This document shows, piece by piece, positions 1 to 6,378 of a stretch of DNA of 8,215 nt (position 1 is the first letter of the stretch; each line of letters opens with the position of its first letter). The DNA comes from Acidisarcina sp. (GTDB lineage: Bacteria > Acidobacteriota > Blastocatellia > Pyrinomonadales > Pyrinomonadaceae). The notes beneath the pieces were generated by a model, which saw only the letters and a program-made list of their open reading frames with translations, did not search any database and had not been told where the DNA came from. A program made the translations under genes and the position numbers. The stretch covers positions 1 through 8,215 of the forward strand of contig JAJNPX010000332.1 of NCBI GenBank assembly GCA_021155145.1, in the 5' to 3' direction.

Positions 1-1
1 C

Positions 2-379
2 CTCGGTTCACCCGGCGAAGCGGTAGTCACAGCCGAGATCGCATCTAAGATGGTCTCTCGCCCGATCGATCTGACCGGAAAGACGGACCTGGCTCTTGCG
101 ACCGCGATCCTCAGCGAATCGGATCTCTTCGTCTCGAACGATATGGGCCTCGCCCACATTTCGGCCGCGGTCGGTACGCCCACTTTGGCGATCTTTGGCC
201 CAACAAATGAAATCGCTACCAAGCCGTTGGGGAGAAATGTTCGAATAGCGAGGGAGCCGGTTGAATGTGCACCCTGCATGCTGCGAGAATGCCCGATCGA
301 TCATCGCTGTATGACGAGGATAAGCCCGGCTCGCGTCTTTGAATCAGCCGCGGAAATGTTGGAGACTCTAAGCAAATGA
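2..379 (+). CDS. waaF: ADP-heptose:LPS heptosyltransferase (GT9), 3' part
   Basis: Only the last 125 codons are in the window; the reading frame is already open at base 2 and the start lies outside. GT9 enzymes transfer L,D-heptose from ADP-heptose to the growing LPS inner core at the cytoplasmic face of the inner membrane. The visible part is the nucleotide-sugar-binding C-terminal Rossmann half. It holds the GT9 signature NDMGLAHISAAVGTP followed by FGPT, and a C-terminal CAPCMLRECPIDHRCM cysteine cluster typical of heptosyltransferase II (WaaF). The gene overlaps gmhB by ATGA, which indicates translational coupling within one operon and supports a heptose-pathway role. Family assignment is firm. 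The choice of WaaF over other GT9 members rests on the cysteine motif alone. Confidence 0.88.
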   Translation, partial: LGSPGEAVVTAEIASKMVSRPIDLTGKTDLALATAILSESDLFVSNDMGLAHISAAVGTPTLAIFGPTNEIATKPLGRNVRIAREPVECAPCMLRECPIDHRCMTRISPARVFESAAEMLETLSK

Positions 380-939
380 TGATCGGAAGCGGAAAGCGAC
401 CGGCGGCGTTCATAGACCGCGACGGAACACTGATCGAAGAGGTAAATTTCCTTTCCAGGGTTGAGGACCTTCGTGTGTTTCCTCACACAGCGGAGGCTCT
501 CCGGCAGCTAAGGTCTAACGGCTATCTGATCGTTGTGGTCACTAACCAGTCCGGCATCGGCCGCGGCCTTTATACTGAGTCGGATATGAATTCTATACAT
601 GCCGCGATGCAGACAGAACTGGGCGGTATCATCGATGGCTTCTATCATTGCCCCCATCTACCCGACGCGGGTTGCGAATGCAGGAAACCCGGCCTTGGTA
701 TGCTGCGGTTCGCTGAACGCGATCTGGAAATCGACCTCGCTGTGTCGTGGATGATAGGCGATAAACGGATCGACGTGGAAACGGGCCAGAATGCGAACAT
801 CCGGTCAGCCTTGGTACTTACGGGATACGGTACGCTGCATCGAGATCATCTCGCTGTCGAGCCAGACGTAATAGGTGAGACTCTGCTCGACGCGGTGGAA
901 AAGATCGTCAGCTATGGATCAGCGGCAGCCGTACTGTAA
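376..939 (+). CDS. gmhB: D-glycero-D-manno-heptose 1,7-bisphosphate 7-phosphatase
   Basis: This 187-residue HAD-superfamily phosphatase removes the 7-phosphate from heptose 1,7-bisphosphate in the cytosolic ADP-heptose pathway that feeds LPS core synthesis. HAD motif I is DRDGT (nucleophile D14, acid/base D16), motif II is TNQSG (T56), and the conserved lysine K104 follows the zinc loop. Motif III is MIGDKRID (D129, D133). The GmhB/HisB-N type zinc site is present as C92-x-H94 and C100-x-C102. Length matches the family. The ATG lies 11 bases after GGAG (361-364) and overlaps the preceding stop codon; a second ATG follows at once (379), so the start could be one codon later. The upstream heptosyltransferase supplies the pathway context. 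The last 32 bases overlap the convergent kinase gene. Confidence 0.93.
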   Translation: MMIGSGKRPAAFIDRDGTLIEEVNFLSRVEDLRVFPHTAEALRQLRSNGYLIVVVTNQSGIGRGLYTESDMNSIHAAMQTELGGIIDGFYHCPHLPDAGCECRKPGLGMLRFAERDLEIDLAVSWMIGDKRIDVETGQNANIRSALVLTGYGTLHRDHLAVEPDVIGETLLDAVEKIVSYGSAAAVL

Positions 940-2401
940 ATTTCGCGCCTTTGTTCTCGCCCTCGCTTGCCACGCTCACTGATCCGCCGTGCATCTCGAC
1001 AAGATTACGGACGATCGCAAGGCCCAAACCGAGGCCGCCATTCCTGCCGGGCTGTTTTAGGTCCTGCCGGAACCTCTCGAAAACAACCGGGAGAAAATCA
1101 CTGCTAATCCCGACGCCTTCGTCCATTACCTCAACGACCGCCAGTTCCCCGTCGACCAAAAGGCTCACACTCACACGGCCACCCTCGTGACTGAATTTGA
1201 TCGAATTGGTCAGGAGATTTGAAAAGACCTGCCTTAGGCGGTTGCTATCACCCAGTATCGAAACAGAGGTGTTGGGGGAGCCGTTGTAGAAATCAAATTC
1301 GACATCCTTGTGGTTCGCCGCCGGCCGAACGCTTTCGATCGAGTCGGTGATCACATCCACCAGGTCTACTGGCTCGTTAGCCAGTTCCAGCTTGCCCGAG
1401 ATGAGACGCGCAACGTCAAGCAGGTCTTCGATAAGCCGGTTTTGCGTCTCGGAATTCTTTATAATCGTGGTAACGGCTCTCTCCGACTGAGTGCGGTCGA
1501 GCGTGCCGTCTTTCAGCAGTCGAGCCCATCCGAGAATCGAGTTCAACGGGGTCCGGAGTTCATGCGAGACCGTGGCCATGAACTCATCGCGAAGGCGGTT
1601 GGCTATCTCTGCCTCCTGTCGCGCACTCTGCTCGCCCCTCAGGAGGTTCTCGCGTTCAGACCCGATCTCGATAAGCCGTTCATTCATTTCCAAAAGCTCT
1701 ACCGTACGTTCCTCCACCTTTACTTCAAGATTTCGGTTGGTCTCGATCAATTCTGTTTCGGCTGATTGACGTTTCTTGATCTCGCGGAAAACTATAAAGT
1801 TGGCGAGGCCCAACGCAATGATCCCCGCAAGGCTGGCAGCGATCAGGACCCAGATCGACCTGCTTAAACCTTTATCCATTCCAGAATCGCGTGACTGGAG
1901 CCGATCTGTGACGGTATCTTTATACTGTCGGACGGAAAGCTGGACCGCCTCGACCTTTGGCCGGGCCATTACGTTCGTTATTTGTTCGATCCCGGCACTT
2001 GGGCCGCCCATCTTTCGTGCCGCGACCATCTGGTCTGCTTCCGAAAGCAGGGCATTGGCTGCGGATTCGATCATCGCGATCTGCGTCGTTTCATGTTCGT
2101 CGTCGATCGCCAATAACTTAAGATCCGCGATCTTTTGAGGGATGACGATCTTTGCCCGCGTGTACGGCTCGAGATAAGTGTCGTTGCCCGTATAGACGAA
2201 CCCGAAAACACCCCGGTCGATGTTCATCGCCAATCGGCCGATCTCGTCAGCCGACCAGATCGCTGCGTTCGCACGTCGCTGCCACTCGAGAGCTTCCTGG
2301 AACGACGCGGTACTCTGATAGAAAAGGAATCCGACGATCGTAAGCGTGAGGAATACGACGAAGAGAATTATAGGCAGTTTTTGTTCTGTCTTTAACGCCA
2401 T
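908..2401 (-). CDS. CHASE3-domain membrane sensor histidine kinase
   Basis: This is a 497-residue sensor kinase of the inner membrane. An N-terminal membrane helix (about residues 10-28) is followed by a periplasmic CHASE3-like sensor (about 30-180) with the characteristic DRGVFGFVYTGNDTYL segment, then a second helix (about 183-205). A long charged, probably coiled-coil linker (about 207-270) leads to HisKA with phosphoacceptor H280 in SHELRTPLNS. The ATPase domain has N-box N395/N399, DEGVGI at 427-432, and a GGLGLGLAIV lid at 455-464. There is no receiver domain and no adjacent response regulator, so its partner is unknown. I chose the ATG at 2401; a TTG at 2416 would add five residues. 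Neither has a good Shine-Dalgarno sequence. The cupin gene ends 44 bp upstream on the same strand, so co-transcription is plausible. The ligand sensed cannot be told from the sequence. Confidence 0.92.
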   Translation of the reverse strand: MALKTEQKLPIILFVVFLTLTIVGFLFYQSTASFQEALEWQRRANAAIWSADEIGRLAMNIDRGVFGFVYTGNDTYLEPYTRAKIVIPQKIADLKLLAIDDEHETTQIAMIESAANALLSEADQMVAARKMGGPSAGIEQITNVMARPKVEAVQLSVRQYKDTVTDRLQSRDSGMDKGLSRSIWVLIAASLAGIIALGLANFIVFREIKKRQSAETELIETNRNLEVKVEERTVELLEMNERLIEIGSERENLLRGEQSARQEAEIANRLRDEFMATVSHELRTPLNSILGWARLLKDGTLDRTQSERAVTTIIKNSETQNRLIEDLLDVARLISGKLELANEPVDLVDVITDSIESVRPAANHKDVEFDFYNGSPNTSVSILGDSNRLRQVFSNLLTNSIKFSHEGGRVSVSLLVDGELAVVEVMDEGVGISSDFLPVVFERFRQDLKQPGRNGGLGLGLAIVRNLVEMHGGSVSVASEGENKGAKFTVRLPLIHS

Positions 2402-2445
2402 CAGACCGCGATGCAACTTTGTCGGGGGACGGTCATTAAATGATG

Positions 2446-2835
2446 CTAAATGCCGGTTCGGCCAAAATCGTCCTCAAAACGTTCGATGTCGTCCTCTCCA
2501 AAATAGGTGCCGGTCTGCACCTCGATAAAAACCAGGACATCGCTCTCATGCGGATTCTCGACGCGGTGGGCATCGCCGATCGCTATATCGACCGCATTTC
2601 CGGCAGTAACTAGAAATTCCGATCCGTTTAGTGTTACCTTAGCTGTGCCTCGAACTATGTACCAATGTTCGGACCTTTTGCCATGACGCTGATAACTCAG
2701 GCGTTTTCCAGGAAAAACCTCGATCCGCTTAACTTTGAACTCGGGACGTTCGTCCAGAATGGTAAAGCTCCCCCACGGCCGGTCTTCCCGATAGTGGGCG
2801 GCATCGTTGACTGCTGGTTCGGTCTCTGACTGCAT
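2446..2835 (-). CDS. Mannose-6-phosphate isomerase-type single-domain cupin
   Basis: This is a 129-residue protein consisting of one cupin barrel of the type found at the C-terminus of bifunctional mannose-1-phosphate guanylyltransferase/phosphomannose isomerase (ManC/AlgA), here free-standing. Diagnostic segments are RPWGSFTIL (19-27), the sugar and metal motif SYQRHGKRSEHW (47-58; Q49, H51, E56, H57), VRGTAKVTL, and the second cupin motif GDAHRVENP with H90. These fit a metal-dependent sugar-phosphate isomerase or epimerase fold and suggest a role in GDP-mannose supply for surface glycans, but the substrate is inferred. Longer upstream reading frame exists, but it covers the pilS start and adds low-complexity sequence, so I chose the ATG at 2835. 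That ATG overlaps the pilS start on the opposite strand. No clear Shine-Dalgarno is visible. Confidence 0.85.
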   Translation of the reverse strand: MQSETEPAVNDAAHYREDRPWGSFTILDERPEFKVKRIEVFPGKRLSYQRHGKRSEHWYIVRGTAKVTLNGSEFLVTAGNAVDIAIGDAHRVENPHESDVLVFIEVQTGTYFGEDDIERFEDDFGRTGI

Positions 2836-4588
2836 GATGTTAAGTTTAATCGAAAATAACTCATCAGCCAACGCCCAACTCAGCCAGCGTATTCTGATGC
2901 TGATCGTTGGACGTCTGGTCGCGATCTTTCTTCTGTTGGTCTCAAGCTGGATCTGGTACAGCGGTTCCACGGATTTTACGCTTCAGAGCATTCCGCAGAG
3001 CGCCCTTTTTGTCTTCATAATCTCGGTCGGGTTGACGGTCGTTTATTTCTTCCTGTTGCGTTTTGGCCGGCTGATCCGATGGCAGATCAGATTTCAATTC
3101 CTGGTCGACGCATTGCTGATCACCTGGCTCGTTTGGAGAACCGGCGACCTGACATCTCCATACATAACCCTCTACATCGTGCTTATCTCGGTCTCGAGCG
3201 TATTCCTGCGGCCAAGGTCGACGATCTTTATGGCCCTGCTTTGCATCGGGTTCTTCATTGCATTGGCGTTTTTGACGGGATTTACCGTGATCGATTCGTT
3301 CGGCGTTCCGCAACAGGCCGGAAAGGTCGTGCAGATCATAAGTTTCCACGCCGTTGCATTCTTTGTCGTCGGGCTGCTTGCTTCCCGGCTTGCCGACCGT
3401 CAACGTTCCGGTGAGGAACTGCGGGAGGCCACCAAAAGCCTTGCCACATTGCGGGCTCTCCACGAAAGGATCATCGAGTCGATCCGGTCGGGCCTTATCA
3501 CCACAGACCTCGAGGGCACCATCTACACGTTTAACGCCGCGGCTTCGGAGATCACCGGCTATCATTCAGATGATGTCCGCGGAAGCTCGATCTACGATCT
3601 GATCCCCAACATCGGGAGCGATCTGAACGACGCATCCGACGAGACCAACGAAGCTCAGTCGAGATTTGAAGCAGACTTGAAAACACCTGATGGCTTCGTC
3701 GTCCGGATCGGGTACAGTGTCGCAAAGCTCTATTCGGAAGAGCAGGAATCGAGCGGGTACATTATTACGTTTCAGGATCTGACGGAGATCCGAACGATGG
3801 AGGAGAGCATACGTCGAAAAGACCGTCTTGCGGCCGTGGGCAGGGTCGGTGCCGGACTCGCCCACGAGATCCGTAATCCGCTCGGCGCGATGCGGGGAGC
3901 CATACAGGTGCTCGAATCGAGCATGCCGCCTAATTCGATCCATACCGATCTGATGGGAATTATCCTGCGCGAGTCGGATCGGCTGAACAGCATAATCACC
4001 AATTTTCTTAGTTACGCCAAACCCAAGGTCGGCAACTATTCAGAGATCGACCTGAGGGAAGCTGTTCACGACACAGTCAAGCTCTTTCGCCACAGTCCCG
4101 ACGTCAGCGAACGACACCAGATCTCGGAGGAACTTCCGTCAAAGCCGCTGTTCATCTCTGCCGATCAGACCCAGATCCAGCAGGTCTTTTGGAACCTGAC
4201 GCGCAACGCGATACAAGCCATGCCGGATGGCGGAACGCTCTCGATAAGAACGGACATTGCCCCTAACGGGAAGGCAAGGGTCGTATTCGTGGACACCGGA
4301 AAGGGAATGCCGCCCGAACAGGTCGAACAGTTGTTCGAACCCTTTGCCCGATCGACGACCGGAGGCACGGGTCTCGGCCTATCGATCGTCTACCAAATAA
4401 TTCGAGACCACAACGGTACGATAAATGTCCGAAGTTCAGAAGGCGAAGGGACAACGATAACGATCGAGCTTCCGCGCGAGCGAAGGCTTCCCTCCCCGAC
4501 TTCTGACGGCAAAGACGATGGCGAGGGACAGTCGCTTATTGAGGCGTTCGTTCATGTCAGGGGAAACGGTACGGAAAATAGCACTTGA
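2834..4588 (+). CDS. pilS: Type IV pilus sensor histidine kinase PilS
   Basis: This is a 584-residue NtrB-class membrane kinase that pairs with PilR to control pilin transcription. The N-terminus has about six hydrophobic helices (roughly 21-41, 56-75, 88-101, 108-125, 131-150, 168-186), as in PilS. A PAS domain follows (about 208-318; it includes GLITTDLEGTIYTFNAA and FQDLTEIR), then HisKA with phosphoacceptor H344 in GLAHEIRNPLGAMRGA. The ATPase domain has N-box N454/N458 (NLTRNAIQAMPDGG), DTGKGMP at 487-493, and lid GTGLGLSIV (511-519). A charged tail of about 35 residues follows the kinase core. Start choice is uncertain: ATG at 2834 or 2837 keeps the first membrane helix complete, TTG at 2807 would add nine residues, and none has a clear Shine-Dalgarno. 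The next gene on this strand is pilR, 112 bp downstream, which supports the assignment. Confidence 0.93.
   Translation: MMLSLIENNSSANAQLSQRILMLIVGRLVAIFLLLVSSWIWYSGSTDFTLQSIPQSALFVFIISVGLTVVYFFLLRFGRLIRWQIRFQFLVDALLITWLVWRTGDLTSPYITLYIVLISVSSVFLRPRSTIFMALLCIGFFIALAFLTGFTVIDSFGVPQQAGKVVQIISFHAVAFFVVGLLASRLADRQRSGEELREATKSLATLRALHERIIESIRSGLITTDLEGTIYTFNAAASEITGYHSDDVRGSSIYDLIPNIGSDLNDASDETNEAQSRFEADLKTPDGFVVRIGYSVAKLYSEEQESSGYIITFQDLTEIRTMEESIRRKDRLAAVGRVGAGLAHEIRNPLGAMRGAIQVLESSMPPNSIHTDLMGIILRESDRLNSIITNFLSYAKPKVGNYSEIDLREAVHDTVKLFRHSPDVSERHQISEELPSKPLFISADQTQIQQVFWNLTRNAIQAMPDGGTLSIRTDIAPNGKARVVFVDTGKGMPPEQVEQLFEPFARSTTGGTGLGLSIVYQIIRDHNGTINVRSSEGEGTTITIELPRERRLPSPTSDGKDDGEGQSLIEAFVHVRGNGTENST
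2843..2871 (-). promoter_or_regulatory. Candidate sigma-70-type promoter for the cupin gene
   Basis: Reading the minus strand, TTGGCT (2871-2866) and TAAACT (2848-2843) are separated by 17 bases. Each matches the sigma-70 -35 or -10 consensus at four of six positions. The -10 ends only seven bases before the ATG at 2835, so transcription from here would yield a leaderless or nearly leaderless mRNA. That agrees with the lack of a ribosome binding site. The boxes lie inside the pilS coding sequence. A match this weak could arise by chance. Confidence 0.3.
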
Positions 4589-4618
4589 TAAACAAGTCCT
4601 ATATTTGGGAAAATAGAA

Positions 4619-4643
4619 ATTGCGGTATTCCGCATGCCGCAAT
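4619..4643 (+). repeat. Inverted repeat in the pilS-pilR gap
   Basis: ATTGCGG (4619-4625) and CCGCAAT (4637-4643) form a perfect 7-bp inverted repeat around an 11-base centre. The left arm can instead pair with a closer CCGC at 4630-4633 (GCGG-TATT-CCGC), so two mutually exclusive hairpins are possible in RNA. No T-run follows, so this is not an intrinsic terminator. It sits 58 bases before the pilR start and could be an operator, an mRNA-stability element or a leader structure. No function can be assigned. Confidence 0.45.
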
Positions 4644-4700
4644 AAGCATCCTTACCTCCATTTTGTTTCAACTAGACCTTCGGTAAAGTCAGGCCAAAAG

Positions 4701-6095
4701 ATGTCCAACATTCTGATCGTTGACGACGAGCAAAGCTATCGACAGCTTCTCACGCTAGTATTCGAAAGTGATGGCCACTCCATTAGGACCGCCTCAAACG
4801 GACGCGAGGCCGTTGCGCAGGTGAACCGTGAAGCGCCCGATGTGATCATCTCCGATGTGAGAATGCCCGATATGGACGGCATCGAGATGCTCCGAACGGT
4901 CCGCGAGACGCATCAGGATCTTGGCGTAGTCTTTATGACGGCACATGCGTCGGTGGAATCGGCCCGTGAGGCCTTTAAGTTAGGTGCCGACGATTTCATA
5001 ACCAAGCCGTTCGATGTAGAAGAACTAAAGCTTATCGTCAAGAAGACCCTCGAAAAGCAGCAGCTTATCGATGAAAATCGGGCGTTCAAACGAGCACAGC
5101 GAGAGCGCGGCAGTATCAAGAATATTGTCGGAAATTCGGCAAGAATGCAGGCGATCTTTCAGATGATCGAGACCGTCGCGGAGGTACAGTCAACGATCCT
5201 GATCACCGGCGAATCCGGGACGGGTAAAGAGCTTGTCGCACGGGCGATCCACGACCTCAGTCCGCGGGCTGAGAAGCCCTTCATCTCGATAAACTGCGGT
5301 GCTTTTACGGAAACCCTGCTGGAGTCCGAGCTTTTTGGCTATGTAAAGGGGGCATTTACGGGTGCCAATACAAACCGAAAAGGGCTTTTTGAGGCCGCCA
5401 ACCACGGGACGATATTTCTGGACGAGATCGGTGAAATGTCCCCGGCTATGCAGGTCAAACTGCTCCGCGTGCTGCAGGAGCGAAAAGTTCGGCCCGTCGG
5501 AGCGCATGACGAACTTCCGGTCGATGCCCGCGTGATCGCTGCGACCAATCGCGATCTGAAGAAAATGTCGGTCGAAGGCACATTTCGCGAGGACCTATTT
5601 TATAGGGTCTCGGTGATCCCTATCAATCTTCCGCCGCTGCGGGATAGGCGCGAGGACATCCCCGATCTGGTAAATCACTTTATCGGAAAGTTTTGCGACC
5701 TTTCAGGCAGGAATCTCACGATCTCACCCCGAAGTATGCAGCTCCTGGAAGGATACATGTGGGGAGGCAACGTCCGTGAACTCGAGCATACGATCGAACG
5801 GGCAGTTGCATTGGAACGCGGCGACGAGATCTTGCCGGAGCGGCTTCCTGAGAACATAACCAACTACAATCCGGATCGCATCAGTGCTGAGTTCGACCTG
5901 CCGGAGACGGGCATCAACCTGGCCGCACATCTCGATAATTTGGAGAAGACCTACGTGGTCGAGGCCCTTAGAAAAACGGACGGCAATCAGACCAAAGCTG
6001 CCGACCTGCTTCAAATGCAGGTACGTTCTCTTCGTCATCTGCTTGATAAGCACAATTTAAGATCTCTCTCGGCTCAAATGCGAAACGCGGATTAG
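4701..6095 (+). CDS. pilR: Sigma-54-dependent response regulator PilR
   Basis: This is a 464-residue NtrC-family activator. The N-terminal receiver (1-120) has acidic residues D8/D9, phosphoacceptor D52 in [11 protein letters not shown]80 and K102 (TKPFD). The AAA+ domain (about 141-375) has Walker A GESGTGKE (170-177), the sigma-54 contact loop GAFTGA (217-222), Walker [11 protein letters not shown] (D241/E242) and the FREDLFYR segment. The C-terminal Fis-type helix-turn-helix (about 413-453) ends with [20 protein letters not shown], a PilR-like recognition region. All catalytic residues are intact. The ATG at 4701 starts directly at the receiver, seven bases after a weak AGG; a TTG at 4620 would add 27 unrelated residues and is unlikely. 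It lies directly behind pilS and in front of pilA with its sigma-54 promoter. Confidence 0.95.
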   Translation: MSNILIVDDEQSYRQLLTLVFESDGHSIRTASNGREAVAQVNREAPDVIISDVRMPDMDGIEMLRTVRETHQDLGVVFMTAHASVESAREAFKLGADDFITKPFDVEELKLIVKKTLEKQQLIDENRAFKRAQRERGSIKNIVGNSARMQAIFQMIETVAEVQSTILITGESGTGKELVARAIHDLSPRAEKPFISINCGAFTETLLESELFGYVKGAFTGANTNRKGLFEAANHGTIFLDEIGEMSPAMQVKLLRVLQERKVRPVGAHDELPVDARVIAATNRDLKKMSVEGTFREDLFYRVSVIPINLPPLRDRREDIPDLVNHFIGKFCDLSGRNLTISPRSMQLLEGYMWGGNVRELEHTIERAVALERGDEILPERLPENITNYNPDRISAEFDLPETGINLAAHLDNLEKTYVVEALRKTDGNQTKAADLLQMQVRSLRHLLDKHNLRSLSAQMRNAD

Positions 6096-6102
6096 CGATG
6101 CG

Positions 6103-6125
6103 GGCGGCTTTCGGGCCGCCTTTTT
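6103..6125 (+). terminator. Intrinsic terminator of pilR
   Basis: GGCGGC (6103-6108) pairs perfectly with GCCGCC (6115-6120) around a six-base TTTCGG loop and is followed at once by TTTTT (6121-6125). It begins eight bases after the pilR stop codon. It should isolate pilA transcription from pilSR read-through, leaving pilA dependent on its own promoter. Confidence 0.9.
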
Positions 6126-6149
6126 ACTTCAAGGTTATTACCCGCAAAT

Positions 6150-6164
6150 TGACACTTTTTGTCA
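6150..6164. promoter_or_regulatory. Inverted repeat TGACA-N5-TGTCA, candidate PilR enhancer site
   Basis: A perfect 5-bp inverted repeat with a five-base CTTTT spacer is centred at 6157, about 165 bases upstream of the predicted pilA transcription start. The minus strand reads GTGTC, which fits the (C/G)TGTC half-site described for PilR at the Pseudomonas aeruginosa pilA promoter. Position and symmetry suit an enhancer for a dimeric NtrC-family activator. Binding itself is inferred. Confidence 0.5.
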
Positions 6165-6172
6165 TAGCCGCT

Positions 6173-6189
6173 TTACCAAAATCTGGTAA
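6173..6189. promoter_or_regulatory. Inverted repeat TTACCA-N5-TGGTAA upstream of pilA
   Basis: A perfect 6-bp inverted repeat with a five-base spacer (AAATC) is centred at 6181, about 141 bases upstream of the predicted start. It lies 24 bp from the centre of the TGACA/TGTCA repeat, a little over two helical turns. A further ATTACC half-site lies at 6137-6142. It looks like a dimeric operator; the binding protein (PilR or another regulator) cannot be told from the sequence. It is not followed by a T-run, so a terminator role is unlikely. Confidence 0.45.
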
Positions 6190-6295
6190 TCGCCCCTTCC
6201 GAGGGCCTTCAGGAGTTTGATCGCGGTTCCCTTACAATTCGCATATACCCTTTATTTACTGCATTTATAGTTTGCTCAGCCAGCCGCTGCACGTT

Positions 6296-6310
6296 TGGCA
6301 CACGTCTTGT
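6296..6310 (+). promoter_or_regulatory. Sigma-54 (-24/-12) promoter of pilA
   Basis: TGGCACACGTCTTGT matches the sigma-54 consensus TGGCACG-N4-TTGC with exact spacing: GG at 6297-6298 and TTG at 6307-6309. The -24 element lacks only the last G, and the -12 element reads TTGT instead of TTGC. Taking 6310 as -12, transcription would start near A6322, giving a leader of about 57 bases before the pilA ATG. A PilR-type activator encoded immediately upstream and the pilin gene downstream make this a strong call. Confidence 0.85.
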
Positions 6311-6359
6311 TATAGGTATTCACGCCTGGGAAAGGTAGACGAAGACTTATACAAACTTT

Positions 6360-6364
6360 AGGAG
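6360..6364 (+). promoter_or_regulatory. Shine-Dalgarno of pilA, unusually far from the start
   Basis: AGGAG is the only good Shine-Dalgarno sequence before pilA, but 14 bases separate it from the ATG at 6379, longer than usual. No alternative in-frame start lies between them. A four-codon GTG frame (6368-6382) lies between and overlaps the pilA ATG, as discussed in the findings. Confidence 0.6.
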
Positions 6365-6378
6365 ATTGTGAATCAGAA

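Noticed and set aside
2942..3565. Minus-strand frame of 207 codons inside pilS
   Set aside because: Its translation is charged low-complexity sequence without domains, typical of an antisense shadow. pilS motifs on the plus strand are unambiguous.
4605..4622. Sigma-54-like TGGG...TTGC before pilR
   Set aside because: GG and GC are 15 bases apart instead of the required 12, and the -24 half lacks CAC, so it is not a credible sigma-54 promoter.
4620..4700. N-terminal extension of pilR from TTG 4620
   Set aside because: The 27 added residues resemble nothing in response regulators, cover the inverted repeat, and the receiver begins exactly at ATG 4701.
6149..6177. TTGACA followed after 17 bases by TTTACC as a sigma-70 promoter for pilA
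   Set aside because: The -35 hexamer is perfect, but TTTACC matches only three of six -10 positions, and the hexamer is explained by the palindrome it overlaps. A sigma-70 start here cannot be excluded, only not supported.
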